From Verrucomicrobiota bacterium (lineage in GTDB: Bacteria > Verrucomicrobiota > Verrucomicrobiia > Limisphaerales > J093): a stretch of DNA of 64,000 nucleotides. The notes under the pieces are model-generated. The model ran no database searches, was not told the DNA's origin, and was given only the letters and a program-made list of their open reading frames with translations. Below are positions 8,726 through 17,160 of the stretch, piece after piece (the stretch's first letter is position 1; each line of letters begins with the position of its first letter). A program made the translations under genes and the position numbers. The stretch covers positions 496,001-560,000 of the forward strand of contig JADJWF010000004.1 of NCBI GenBank assembly GCA_016716505.1, in the 5' to 3' direction.

Positions 8726-9496
8726 ATGCCCTCGTTCTTCCTCCGTTTTCTGTGCATCGCGCTTCTCGGTCCCCGTCTGCTCACCGCGCAGTCTGAGCTC
8801 CATGCCCGCGCCAGCGGCGTTGCGCCCGCGAGCGAGGCCCTGAAGCCGACCGTGGAGGAAATCCTGCGTCGCGTGGGCGAACGATGGCGGCTGGAGGAGC
8901 AGCAGGGCGAACTCTTCCGCCAGCGTTACGCCTTCACGCATCGCAAGGTCACCGAAAAATGGGACGACGAAGGGATGCTCAAGGAGCGGACGGAGGAGTC
9001 CCTGCGGCACGACCCGCGGCAGCCGGAGCCGGAGCGGCGGAAGAATGCCCGCCGCGAGCGGCAGGGGCCGGGCTACCGGACCGACGACTTCGAGGAACTG
9101 GGTGGGCTCTACGCCCGATTCGAGTACCGGCTCGTCGGGCAGGAAGACGTGAACGGGCGGCCCGCGTGGGTGATCGAGTTCCGGCCCAAAAACCCGCCGC
9201 TGCCCGCCAGGAGTCTCAAGGAGCGCTTCGTCAACGCCGTCGCCGGGCGCACGTGGATTGACCGCGAAGACCATGCGCCGGCGCGGCTGGAATTGCGGCT
9301 GATCCGGGAGGTCAACGTCGTCGGCGGCCTCGTCGGCAACGTGCGCGCCTGCGAGGTGCGATTTGAGCGCCGGCGAACCGAGGACGGTTTGTGGTACACG
9401 CCGCGGTTCACCTGGCACCTCGAGGGCCGCGCGCTGTTCTCGAAAAAGCACATGACCCACACCGAGGAGACTGCCGACTTGGAACGCGTCGAGTGA
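8726..9496 (+). CDS. Exported protein of unknown function
   Basis: 256 residues. The ATG at 8726, five bases after the ROK stop, gives a good signal peptide (PSFFLRFLCIALLGPRLLTA). The mature part is charged with many Arg/Glu residues in its first third, then shows beta-strand patterns (YARFEYRLVGQEDVNGRPAWVIEFRP is typical in style, ending with WHLEGRALFSKK). The layout resembles lipoprotein-sorting/LolA-like or DUF-type outer-membrane associated proteins, but no family could be assigned. It is third in the SDR-ROK operon, so a role in sugar metabolism at the envelope is a weak guess. Confidence 0.7.
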   Translation: MPSFFLRFLCIALLGPRLLTAQSELHARASGVAPASEALKPTVEEILRRVGERWRLEEQQGELFRQRYAFTHRKVTEKWDDEGMLKERTEESLRHDPRQPEPERRKNARRERQGPGYRTDDFEELGGLYARFEYRLVGQEDVNGRPAWVIEFRPKNPPLPARSLKERFVNAVAGRTWIDREDHAPARLELRLIREVNVVGGLVGNVRACEVRFERRRTEDGLWYTPRFTWHLEGRALFSKKHMTHTEETADLERVE

Positions 9497-9537
9497 ACCG
9501 GGCACCGCGCGGCCGGCTTGACCGGCTCCGCCGGGGG

Positions 9538-9566
9538 TTCACACTCCGCCTCACAGCCGATACTCC
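9538..9566 (+). promoter_or_regulatory. Predicted sigma-70-like promoter of the ThuA gene
   Basis: TTCACA (9538-9543), 17-bp spacer, TACTCC (9561-9566), 14 nt before the ATG at 9581. Seen by eye; the -35 is good and the -10 moderate. Confidence 0.4.
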
Positions 9567-9580
9567 AAAAAACTCACGTC

Positions 9581-10324
9581 ATGAAGCCTTCCTCTCTTCG
9601 CCTCCTCTTTTCCTGCATTCTCACGGTTACCTTGGGCTGCGGCGCTTTCGCCGCCGAAAAGCCCCGGGTCCTCATCGTCACGGGTGACGACGTCACGCCC
9701 GCCCACAACTGGCAGGAGGTTTCCGCCGCCACGCGGGACATTCTCGTGAACAGCGGCAAGTTTGACGTGGTTCTCGTCACCAACACCGCGCCGTTCAGTT
9801 CGGCAACCGAACTCGCCCGGTACGACGCCGTCTTGCTGGCGATGTACAACGCCAAGACCCCGACGCTGACCGACACCGCCAAGGAGAACCTGTTGAACTA
9901 CGTGCGGTCCGGCAAAGGCTTCGTCGTCACGCACCTGTCGAGCGCATCATTCAAGGAGTGGCCTGAGTTCCGGAAGCTCTGCGGGCGGGTCTGGGTCATG
10001 GGCACCTCCGGGCACGGCCCGCGCGGCAAGTTCACGGTCAAGGTGGCGGACCCGGCCGACCCGATCGTGAAGGGCCTTACGGAGTTTGAAGCGGACGATG
10101 AGCTTTACGCCAAGCTGCAAGGGGACACGCCCATCAAGGTCTTGCTGGAGGCGTGGTCGGACTGGAGCAAGCAGACCGAGCCGCTCGCGTTCACGCTGAG
10201 CTACGGGAACGGCCGGGTCTTCCACCACACCTTCGGCCACGATGGCCGGGCGCTGGACAATCCCTCCGTGCGGACGGTGATCGTGCGGGGCACGGAGTGG
10301 GCCGCGACCGGGCAGGTCAAGTAG
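9581..10324 (+). CDS. Secreted ThuA-domain protein
   Basis: 247 residues from the ATG at 9581, which starts a clear signal peptide (SLRLLFSCILTVTLGCGAFA). The ThuA-like, class I glutamine-amidotransferase-type fold follows: RVLIVTGDD, then YDAVLLAMYN, FVVTHLSSASF, and the C-terminal GRVFHHTFGHD, which is highly typical of ThuA proteins. ThuA domains are linked to sugar (trehalose/disaccharide) utilisation and are abundant in Verrucomicrobiota next to DUF1080 proteins. A signal peptide places this one in the periplasm or outside. It is monocistronic and convergent with cysE. Confidence 0.9.
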   Translation: MKPSSLRLLFSCILTVTLGCGAFAAEKPRVLIVTGDDVTPAHNWQEVSAATRDILVNSGKFDVVLVTNTAPFSSATELARYDAVLLAMYNAKTPTLTDTAKENLLNYVRSGKGFVVTHLSSASFKEWPEFRKLCGRVWVMGTSGHGPRGKFTVKVADPADPIVKGLTEFEADDELYAKLQGDTPIKVLLEAWSDWSKQTEPLAFTLSYGNGRVFHHTFGHDGRALDNPSVRTVIVRGTEWAATGQVK

Positions 10325-10362
10325 TCTTCGCCCGCCCCGCCGTCTCGCGCCAGCGTCGCCGT

Positions 10363-11280
10363 TCAAATCTGGAAATCCACCGGGATCACCCGGTCGGACT
10401 TCGACAGCACCTTCACCTTGGCGTCTTCGGTCAAGACCAGCGAACCCGGCGGAACGCTGTGGGTCAGGAAGACGTTGGCGCCGATCGTGGTGCCCGCACC
10501 TACCACGGTGTCGCCGCCCATGATGGTGGCGCCCGCATAGATGGTGACCCGATCCTCAATGGTCGGGTGCCGCTTCTGCCCTCGCAACGCCTGCCCTGCC
10601 GACAGCGACCGCGCCACCAGGCCCACACCCTGATACATGCGCACGTGGGCTCCGATCGTCGTGGTCTCGCCCACGACCGTACCCGTACCATGGTCCACGA
10701 AGAAGTGCGTCCCAATCTGTGCCCCGGGATGCAGGTCCATCCCGGTGCGTGAATGCGCCCACTCGGTCATGATGCGTGGGATCAGGGCCACCCGGCGGCG
10801 GTACAACTCATGCGCCAGCCGCTGCACGGCGATGGCCTCAATGCAGGGATAGGCGACGATCACTTCCTCCCGGCTCAACGCCGCCGGGTCCCCGTTGTAG
10901 GCGGCGTCCACGTCCGTTTGCAGCAGGTCGCGCAACTGCGGCAGACAGCGCAGGAAGTCCTTCGCCACCTCGGCGGCGGGCGGCTGTTCCGATCGGTCCT
11001 CCGCCCGCGCCACGGCCGCATAGTTGCCGCTCTTGGCAATTTCCGCTTCCAGTCGGCGGGCCACCGAGGCGAGGAGGTCGGCGGTCACGGACTTCAACTC
11101 GGAGGAGTGAATGACGTGCTCATCGAAATAGCCCGGAAACAACAGCCGGAGCAGATCGGCGGTGATCCCGGCGATGGCGCGTTTCGACGGCAGATTGACC
11201 CCATCCACGTGGTTGATGCCGCCGACGCGCGCATACGAGGCCAGCAGCTCCTCGGTCAGTTGGGCCACGGTCACATTCAC
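10363..11280 (-). CDS. cysE: Serine O-acetyltransferase
   Basis: 305 residues with a GTG start at 11280. A helical N-terminal half is followed by the left-handed beta-helix of hexapeptide transferases: GMDLHPGAQIGTHFFVDHGT, then GETTTIGAHVRMYQGV and GAGTTIGANVFLTHSVPPGS. This is the CysE/SAT arrangement; the long N-terminal region matches the EpsC-type serine acetyltransferases of Bacteroidota and Verrucomicrobiota. The reaction is acetyl-CoA plus L-serine to O-acetylserine, the first step of cysteine synthesis. The gene stands alone; a promoter is visible immediately upstream and the transcript would be leaderless. Confidence 0.9.
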   Translation of the reverse strand: MNVTVAQLTEELLASYARVGGINHVDGVNLPSKRAIAGITADLLRLLFPGYFDEHVIHSSELKSVTADLLASVARRLEAEIAKSGNYAAVARAEDRSEQPPAAEVAKDFLRCLPQLRDLLQTDVDAAYNGDPAALSREEVIVAYPCIEAIAVQRLAHELYRRRVALIPRIMTEWAHSRTGMDLHPGAQIGTHFFVDHGTGTVVGETTTIGAHVRMYQGVGLVARSLSAGQALRGQKRHPTIEDRVTIYAGATIMGGDTVVGAGTTIGANVFLTHSVPPGSLVLTEDAKVKVLSKSDRVIPVDFQI

Positions 11281-11288
11281 GACGGCGG

Positions 11289-11317
11289 ACTATTTCGGGA
11301 GGCCTTGTGAAACGCAA
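11289..11317 (-). promoter_or_regulatory. Predicted leaderless promoter of cysE
   Basis: On the minus strand TTGCGT (11317-11312), 17-bp spacer, AATAGT (11294-11289), then 8 nt to the GTG at 11280. Transcription from this box would begin at or next to the start codon. Confidence 0.45.
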
Positions 11318-11486
11318 GGTCGCCGCCGGTTTGGCTGCGTTGCGCCGCCGCCGAGCGGGCGGCGCCGCTCGCTCTCCGGGCGCCTCTTGCCCCGGAGCCG
11401 GGTTGCCGCGCTGAACCGCCCCCCCCGGCGGGAGCGTCCCGGCATCGTCGCCGTCTAAAGGCCGTGACGATTCATCAAAGCCGCCC

Positions 11487-12677
11487 ATGAAAACCTCCTG
11501 GCTCCTGCCGCTGCTGGCGATCTGCCTCGGCCTGAACTCGGCCGCCGATGGCTTCATCATTGTCCACCACCCCGACCATCCCGGCATCTTCCCGCCGCCA
11601 CCCCGCCCGCGGCCGCCCATCCGGCCACCGGTCGTGGTCCCGCCGCGGCAGGACTTCATGCCGCTGGAGGTTCGGTCTCATCGGGTGGAAGTCACCATTC
11701 GGGATCAAGTCGCCATCACCCGCGTGGACCAGGAGTTCCTCAACCCGACCGACCGGCAGCTCGAGGGGACCTATCTGTTCCCCCTCCCTCGCGGCGCCCA
11801 GCTTGACGGCTTCAGCATGGACGTGAACGGCAAACAGGTCGCGGCCGAATTGCTCCCGGCTGACAAGGCCCGGCAGATTTACGAAGACATCGTGCGCTCA
11901 CTGCGTGATCCGGCTCTGCTCGAATACGCCGACCGCGACCTCTTCAAGGCCCGCATCTTCCCCATCGAACCCCTCGGCAAGAAACGCATCCAGCTCCGCT
12001 ACACGCAGGTGCTGCGCGCCGATGCCGGACTGGTCAGCTACGTGTACCCGCTGAGCACCGAGAAGTTGTCGGCCAGGTCCATTCCCTCGGTCAGCCTCAA
12101 GCTCGAACTCGAGAGCTCCAGCCCGCTAAAGTCCATTTACTCCCCCAGCCATCCGATCGAGGTGCGTCGGCACGGGGATCACAAGGCCACTGTGGGTTTC
12201 GAGAGCAAGGAGGTGAAGCCAGACACCGACTTCCAGCTCTTCTACGCGCTCGCCGCCGGCGATGTTGGGGCCAGCGTCCTGACGTACCAGCCGGGCGGCG
12301 AGGATGGCTTCTTCCTCCTGATGGTTTCGCCCGCGATGGACCTCAAAGAGGAAAAAGTTCTGCCCAGGACGTGGTCTTCGTGCAGGACGTCTCCGGCTCG
12401 ATGGCCGGGAAGAAGCTGGAGCAGGCCAAAAAGGCGCTGCGGTTCTGCGTGGCCTCGCTCAACGACGACGATCGCTTCGAGGTCATCCGTTTCGCAACCG
12501 AATCCGACGCCTTGTTTGGCAACCTCGTCCCGGCAGACCGCACCCATCGCGACCGCGCTGACCGCTACATCCAAGACCTGCGGGCCCTCGGCGGCACCGC
12601 CATTCACGAGGCGCTCCAGCGCGCCCTCGCGCTCCGGCCGGCCGACAGCGGCCGGCCATTTCTCGTCATCTTCCTGA
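11487..12677 (+). CDS. VIT-domain protein, 5' part of a frameshifted VIT/VWA gene
   Basis: A signal peptide (about 1-20, MKTSWLLPLLAICLGLNSAA) and a Pro-rich stretch precede a VIT (vault/inter-alpha-trypsin) domain at about 55-170, with LEGTYLFPLPRGAQLDGFSM and the following KARQIYEDIV helix. The frame then loses sense after DLKEEKVLP at about 12362: the continuation of the protein is found one frame over as DVVFVQDVSGSM from 12368. A single missing base in ccc-agg (expected ccc-aag-gac) explains this. From about 12366 to 12677 this reading frame is probably not the native protein. Read together with the next entry it would be a roughly 790-residue exported VIT-VWA protein. Confidence 0.7.
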   Translation: MKTSWLLPLLAICLGLNSAADGFIIVHHPDHPGIFPPPPRPRPPIRPPVVVPPRQDFMPLEVRSHRVEVTIRDQVAITRVDQEFLNPTDRQLEGTYLFPLPRGAQLDGFSMDVNGKQVAAELLPADKARQIYEDIVRSLRDPALLEYADRDLFKARIFPIEPLGKKRIQLRYTQVLRADAGLVSYVYPLSTEKLSARSIPSVSLKLELESSSPLKSIYSPSHPIEVRRHGDHKATVGFESKEVKPDTDFQLFYALAAGDVGASVLTYQPGGEDGFFLLMVSPAMDLKEEKVLPRTWSSCRTSPARWPGRSWSRPKRRCGSAWPRSTTTIASRSSVSQPNPTPCLATSSRQTAPIATALTATSKTCGPSAAPPFTRRSSAPSRSGRPTAAGHFSSSS

Positions 12678-13858
12678 CCGACGGTCTGCCCACCGTGGGC
12701 CCCACCGACGTCGAAACCATCGTCAGCGCCGTGACCCAAGCCAGCCACGGCAAAACCCGCGTCTTCTGCTTCGGCATCGGCACCGACGTGAACACGCGCC
12801 TGCTGGACCGGATCACCGAGACGACGCGGGCCACCAGCGCCTACGTGCTGCCCGATGAAGATCTTGAAGTGAAGGTCTCGAACTTTTTCGCGAAGATCAA
12901 AGACCCGGTGCTGGCCAATCCGACGCTGGTTTTGCCCGACGGCATCCGCCTCGCCAGCCTCTACCCGTCGCCCTTGCCCGACCTGTTCAAGGGCGAGCAA
13001 CTGATCGCCGTCGGGCGTTACCGGGGCGAGGGTCGGGGCAGACTCACCCTCGGTGGCGAACTCAATCAGCAGACCCGCCGCTTCGAGTTCCCCGTCGAGT
13101 TCGCGCAGGGGGCGACCGCACACGATTTCATTCCCCGGCTCTGGGCAACGCGCCGGATCGGCCACTTGCTCGATGAGATCCGTCTGCGCGGCGAGAGCAA
13201 GGAACTCAAGGACGAGGTGGTCGAACTGGCCCGCAAATACGGTCTGGTGACCCCGTACACCGCCTATCTCATCCACGAGGACGAACGCGCCCGCGGCGTG
13301 CCGCTCGCCCTTCAGTCGCTGCCCCAGTTCGCCACCAACCTCACCGCCTTCCAAGCCACGGAGGCGGCTTACATGGGCCTGAAGCGGGACGTTTCCGGAC
13401 AGTCCGCCGTCGCCGCCGCCCGATATGGTTTAGTCAACCGGAACGCCCTGCAGGCCGATTCCGCCCTGGCGGCTGGCCGTCAGGAGGCCGCGACGGCTCT
13501 TGCCACGCTCCCCTCAAACGGCTTGGTCGTGCCGACCAGTCCGGCCGCTATGCCCAGCCGGGTGCTTCCCTCGACTCGGCCCGGCGGCCTGGCGCCTTCC
13601 GGCGATCTCGCCGCCGACGTGATCCGCTACGGCGAGCAAAGCCGCCATGTGAACGGCCGGACATTCTTCCAAAACGGGAATGCCTGGGTTGACTCGCAGA
13701 TTCAGGGGCTGCCGACGGCCAAAATCGAGCGCATCCCATTCGGTTCCCCCGAGTATTTCGAGTTGCTGGCCCGGGAACCCCAGGTGCGCCCGTGGCTGGC
13801 GTTGGGGCCGAGCGTGAAGTTCGTCATGGACGGCTGCGTTTACGAGATCCATGAGTGA
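12371..13858 (+). CDS. von Willebrand A-domain protein, 3' part of the frameshifted VIT/VWA gene
   Basis: This is the second half of the gene above. The VWA domain begins with VVFVQDVSGSMAGKKLEQA, where DVSGS is the MIDAS metal-binding motif, and continues with LGGTAIHEAL and VIFLTDGLPT, completing the metal site. The region after residue 190 is beta-rich, with a conserved tail containing VVELARKYGLVTPYTAYLIH, which is standard for VIT-VWA proteins. The first in-frame start is a GTG inside the VWA domain, which is unlikely to be a real start, so the gene depends on the upstream half. Such proteins are exported and thought to mediate metal-dependent adhesion; the target is unknown. Confidence 0.75.
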   Translation: MVFVQDVSGSMAGKKLEQAKKALRFCVASLNDDDRFEVIRFATESDALFGNLVPADRTHRDRADRYIQDLRALGGTAIHEALQRALALRPADSGRPFLVIFLTDGLPTVGPTDVETIVSAVTQASHGKTRVFCFGIGTDVNTRLLDRITETTRATSAYVLPDEDLEVKVSNFFAKIKDPVLANPTLVLPDGIRLASLYPSPLPDLFKGEQLIAVGRYRGEGRGRLTLGGELNQQTRRFEFPVEFAQGATAHDFIPRLWATRRIGHLLDEIRLRGESKELKDEVVELARKYGLVTPYTAYLIHEDERARGVPLALQSLPQFATNLTAFQATEAAYMGLKRDVSGQSAVAAARYGLVNRNALQADSALAAGRQEAATALATLPSNGLVVPTSPAAMPSRVLPSTRPGGLAPSGDLAADVIRYGEQSRHVNGRTFFQNGNAWVDSQIQGLPTAKIERIPFGSPEYFELLAREPQVRPWLALGPSVKFVMDGCVYEIHE

Positions 13859-13954
13859 TCCGACCGGAGCACCGACCTGGTCAGACCGAAACGGGTTGGC
13901 CAACGTCTCGCCGCATCGGCCCCGGGTTTTGCTGCCCGGGAGCACGAACGGCCG

Positions 13955-13981
13955 AAACAAAAAGGAGCGCCGCAGCGCTCC
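13955..13981 (-). terminator. Rho-independent terminator of the pseudopilin gene
   Basis: On the minus strand GGAGCGC-TGCG-GCGCTCC forms a perfect 7-bp stem followed by TTTTTGTTT. It lies about 30 bp after the pseudopilin stop at 14013. Confidence 0.8.
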
Positions 13982-14012
13982 TCCGGGAATCTTCGTTAAC
14001 TCGCAAAACGAC

Positions 14013-14891
14013 CTACGGCTGGTAGCCCGGGCCGTTCAGCAGTTCGTTGGGCCGCGGATACAGCTTGGCGTTCCTGAAATCGAGGAACTTCTTCATCTTG
14101 ATGAAGTACGCGGTGCCACCCACGGTGCCCACCAGCGCACCACCGCCCCGGCTGTTCTCCGGACCGCTGTAGCTGGTGGAGCCGGCGTGTCTTTGAGAAA
14201 CGATTTCTCCGGCGGTCTCCGGATTGTTACCCGCATCATTGAAATAAAACCCATCGGTTTCATTCTGCTCCCACATCATGATATCCGTGGGCAGGAAGTC
14301 CGTGGTCTTGTAAGTCTTGCCGTTCAGTGAGGCGGCCTTCGGACCGACGTAACCACCAATGGTGCCGTTCCAGCAGTACGAGGTAATCTTGACGTAACGC
14401 GCCCGCCACCAATCGCGATAAGGCTTGATGCCGCGCGTGGCGACGTCCTTCGGGCACCACATCACTTGGTGGGTGCTAAGGAAGGGCCCAAGCTGACCGA
14501 TCTTGAAGAACTGGATTTGATTGGTGAACGCCGGGCCAGTCTCGAACTGCCCGGCGGCTGACGGAATGTAAGCGGGCCCTCCGGGAATACGACCCAAGTT
14601 GGCCACCGCGTAGGCCCAGCCGTCTGGGCCCCCGTTGGCGGTGCCGTCCACCGTGCCCCACGTCGGATGGGCCATGCGGTCGGAGTTGTCGCCTGCGTAC
14701 ATGGCGTTCGCCAGCAGGATCTGTTTCACGTTGCTGATGTCCGCCGTGGCTTGGGCGCGGTCCTTGGCGCGGCTCAACGCGGGCAACAGCATGCCCGCGA
14801 GAATCGCGATGATGGCAATGACGACGAGCAGCTCGATCAGGGTAAATCCGGCCGTTCGCTGGTTCGGCGTCTTCAAAGGCAAGGTGCTCAT
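14013..14891 (-). CDS. Type IV/II pseudopilin with large C-terminal domain
   Basis: 292 residues from the ATG at 14891 (a TTG four codons upstream also opens the frame). The class III signal is unmistakable: AGFTLIELLVVIAIIAILAGMLLPALS, cleaved before Phe by a prepilin peptidase. The LPALSRAKDRAQ helix continues as in the xcpT-like family that is hugely expanded in this phylum. The C-terminal 230 residues form a globular domain with a repeated pattern seen in these proteins (MMWEQNET, QRHAGS). The role could be in a type II secretion-like or pilus system, or as an individually exported surface protein; no other assembly gene is near. It is monocistronic, with a promoter and terminator. Confidence 0.9.
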   Translation of the reverse strand: MSTLPLKTPNQRTAGFTLIELLVVIAIIAILAGMLLPALSRAKDRAQATADISNVKQILLANAMYAGDNSDRMAHPTWGTVDGTANGGPDGWAYAVANLGRIPGGPAYIPSAAGQFETGPAFTNQIQFFKIGQLGPFLSTHQVMWCPKDVATRGIKPYRDWWRARYVKITSYCWNGTIGGYVGPKAASLNGKTYKTTDFLPTDIMMWEQNETDGFYFNDAGNNPETAGEIVSQRHAGSTSYSGPENSRGGGALVGTVGGTAYFIKMKKFLDFRNAKLYPRPNELLNGPGYQP

Positions 14892-15228
14892 AGGTGCGGT
14901 CAATTGTCGTTGCTTGCTAAACTGCCCTTGGTGTAGTCGGCCGGCGACGCGCTGGCAAGTGTGCTTTTAGGCTCACAGCCCTGCCGGTTGTCGGCGAGCC
15001 AACCGTCCGGGGAGGCGGCAAAGGCCCGGGCATGGAGCTGGCGTCCCGCCGCGTGGGTCGCTTCCAGAATGGCCGCTTCGTGATCATGGACCGAGCCAAT
15101 GGGGACGGGGTAAGTCGCCGTCCCCTGCCGGGGCTCATCCATCCGTTTCCGTTTGGTTGAGCCTTAATTTCTTCCCCTGCCAACTGACCATCAAAGAACA
15201 CGAGCGGTGAACCGGAAGATCGGTGGTG
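14892..15228. other. Intergenic region upstream of the pseudopilin gene
   Basis: 337 bp without a convincing gene. A minus-strand frame of 80 codons (15142-14900) exists but shows no family resemblance or good start. The region carries the promoter at 14930-14958 and the 3' flank of the glycosyltransferase gene. Confidence 0.5.
14930..14958 (-). promoter_or_regulatory. Predicted promoter of the pseudopilin gene
   Basis: Minus strand TTGCCA (14958-14953), 17-bp spacer, TACACC (14935-14930), about 38 nt before the ATG at 14891. The -35 is good, the -10 weak. Confidence 0.35.
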
Positions 15229-16440
15229 TCAGGCGTTGTCCTGCGCGACGGCTTTGCGGAGTTCGCGACCGAAATCGGGCAACGCGGACTGGACCCGGTT
15301 CCAATTTGAGATCAGCGGTGACCACAGGGGGTCGTCCTGAAAGTCGCGGGCGGCCCGGCGGATGCTGCGCACGAACGTGGACACGGCGCTTTCCTCCTCA
15401 TGGCGCGGATACCGCAGCCCGTTGATCACGGAGTCGGCGTTGTAGAATCGCAGGGTGTCCTCCGCCTGGCGGCTGTAGGCGCTGAGTAGGGTGTCAAACA
15501 AGCCGGCGTCCAGCCGGATGCCCTCGGCCGCCATGCGACGGAAGACCGTCTTGGCGATGTCGGTGGCCATCTTGTTCAGACCCTTGTCCGGATCGCGTGG
15601 CGAGATCTCCTGGTGTTTGTGCTCATAGTTCTCGCACAGCTCGCTCTGGCAAATGGCGCGCGGCGCGCAGTTGCGGAAGACCTCCGAGAGCAATCCCACC
15701 TCGAGCGCCCAGTCATGGGGTATGCGGACGCGCCGCACCAGGTCCAGATCCATCGCGAACTCGCCGGCCAACGGGTAACGGAACGTGTCCATGTACACGA
15801 GGTACGGATGGTGGCCGATGATGCTCTTGAGCGCCCGCAGCAGGGGCGTCACCAGCAGGCGCATGACGCGGCCATTGAGGCGGTCGGTCACCCGGGCGTA
15901 GTACCCTTTGCAGAAATCAAACCCCAGGCTCGGATGGGCCACGGGATAGACGAGTCGCGCGAGCAGCTCCCGCGAGTAGGTGGTGATGTCGCAATCATGC
16001 ACCGCCACCATGCGGGCCGTGTCGCTGGCCAGCACGTAGCCGAAGCAAATCCACACGTTGCGGCCCTTGCCGCCGGGGCCGGCGCCGAGGTCCGATTCGG
16101 CGAGGTGCGCGAAGAGCGCGCGCATCCGCGGACCGTCGTTCCAGAGCAGGCTGGTGGGTTGAGGGAGCTGGCTGAAAATGCGGCGGGCCCGATCAAAATC
16201 GCCGCGCCGCGTGGCGCCGTCCACGCCCACGACCACTTGCGCCAGGTAGGGCACTGACTTCAGACAGCGCACGATGCCGAGCAGGGCCTTGGAGCCGAGC
16301 TCGCGAACGTGACAGGGCAACACCAGCGCGACTGGACATTCCTTTCCGAATTCCACCAACTCACGCTCCATGCGGGTGATGCCGGAAGCACCCAGCCGAT
16401 GCAGCGTGGCCACCGCGCCGGTTTGGAAGAAGTCAGACAT
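15229..16440 (-). CDS. GT-A glycosyltransferase related to glucosyl-3-phosphoglycerate synthase (GT81)
   Basis: 403 residues. The N-terminal half has a GT-A nucleotide-sugar fold: VALVLPCHVRE, VVVGVDGA, and the metal-binding DxD-like VHDCDITTY near residue 150. The later AGEFAMDLDLVRRVRIPHDW followed by ALEVGLLSEV closely follows the GpgS/mannosyl-3-phosphoglycerate synthase pattern, including the conserved Glu before the GLL helix. The product would be glucosylglycerate or a related compatible solute, or possibly a methylglucose polysaccharide precursor. The C-terminal 130 residues are helical. It overlaps by 8 bp the upstream membrane protein gene. A HAD phosphatase at 18720-19436 lies nearby on the other strand and could act on the phospho-product, but that is speculation. 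Confidence 0.8.
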   Translation of the reverse strand: MSDFFQTGAVATLHRLGASGITRMERELVEFGKECPVALVLPCHVRELGSKALLGIVRCLKSVPYLAQVVVGVDGATRRGDFDRARRIFSQLPQPTSLLWNDGPRMRALFAHLAESDLGAGPGGKGRNVWICFGYVLASDTARMVAVHDCDITTYSRELLARLVYPVAHPSLGFDFCKGYYARVTDRLNGRVMRLLVTPLLRALKSIIGHHPYLVYMDTFRYPLAGEFAMDLDLVRRVRIPHDWALEVGLLSEVFRNCAPRAICQSELCENYEHKHQEISPRDPDKGLNKMATDIAKTVFRRMAAEGIRLDAGLFDTLLSAYSRQAEDTLRFYNADSVINGLRYPRHEEESAVSTFVRSIRRAARDFQDDPLWSPLISNWNRVQSALPDFGRELRKAVAQDNA

Positions 16441-16840
16441 TCGTGGAGCGGGCGAAGGTTCCTTGTACGGAATGCGAAATCTGCGCGATCAGGCCGACCG
16501 CCAACACGAGGATGCCCGTTGCCAGCAGCGCCGCCCACCGACGGTCGCTCGCGGCGGGATCGTCCCCCAGCCACAGGCGCACGGCGGACGGCAGCGTTCC
16601 AAAGGCGGTCAGCAGCAGGGTGACCATCGTCGGCCAGACCCGCCGGAAACCGATCAGCCCCAGCACTCCCCAGACGAAACAGAGGCCACCGCCAACGAAC
16701 CCGACCAGATACACGGTGTTCCCCGTTCCCGGCGAGAAGTGGCGCGTGAAATAAGCCAGAAGTGGGACGGCGATGCCGAACACAATCAGTTGCACAGAAT
16801 GGGCCTTTTGCATGACTCGCAGGGTACGCTCGTGTGTCAC
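16433..16840 (-). CDS. Small membrane protein of unknown function
   Basis: 135 residues with four hydrophobic segments (starting LIVFGIAVPLLAYF, VYLVGFVGGGLCFVWGVLG, MVTLLLTAFGTL, LLATGILVLAVGLIAQI), so probably an integral inner-membrane protein. The frame opens with a GTG at 16840; an ATG at 16813 is the alternative start. Its last codons overlap the start of the GpgS-like gene by 8 bp, which suggests coupled translation. No family recognised. Confidence 0.65.
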   Translation of the reverse strand: MTHERTLRVMQKAHSVQLIVFGIAVPLLAYFTRHFSPGTGNTVYLVGFVGGGLCFVWGVLGLIGFRRVWPTMVTLLLTAFGTLPSAVRLWLGDDPAASDRRWAALLATGILVLAVGLIAQISHSVQGTFARSTNV

Positions 16841-17160
16841 CCTTTGCGGTGCAGCCCGATGCGGCCGACGACGTCGCGGAACGCGGGGGCAGAGGTTCGC
16901 GCAGTTTCTGCACCGCCGCCGTCCACGTCACTGCCGTATCGCGACTCCGCGATGCACCGGATGACACGGTCCAGCGGATGGCGGCCCGACCATCCTGACC
17001 GACCTCTGAGGTTCCACGCCTCAGACCCTTGCGCGGTTTCACCGGAAACCCGCAAGCCAAGTAATCACCCGGCCACCGGCTGGTCAACGGAAACGCGCGA
17101 CGGATTTGGGAAACGAGGAAAGCTTCGCTTCCCGCCGGGGGCCGGACTAGCCTCCGCGCC
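16841..17160. other. Intergenic region between divergent operons
   Basis: 320 bp between the membrane-protein/GpgS-like operon (minus) and the GT4 gene (plus). No frame on either strand looks coding. It holds the GT4 promoter at 17124-17153; no promoter for the leftward operon could be picked out. Confidence 0.5.
17124..17153 (+). promoter_or_regulatory. Predicted leaderless promoter of the GT4 gene
   Basis: TTCGCT (17124-17129), 18-bp spacer, TAGCCT (17148-17153), then 7 nt to the GTG at 17161. Weak -35, but the geometry matches the other leaderless promoters in this window. Confidence 0.35.
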
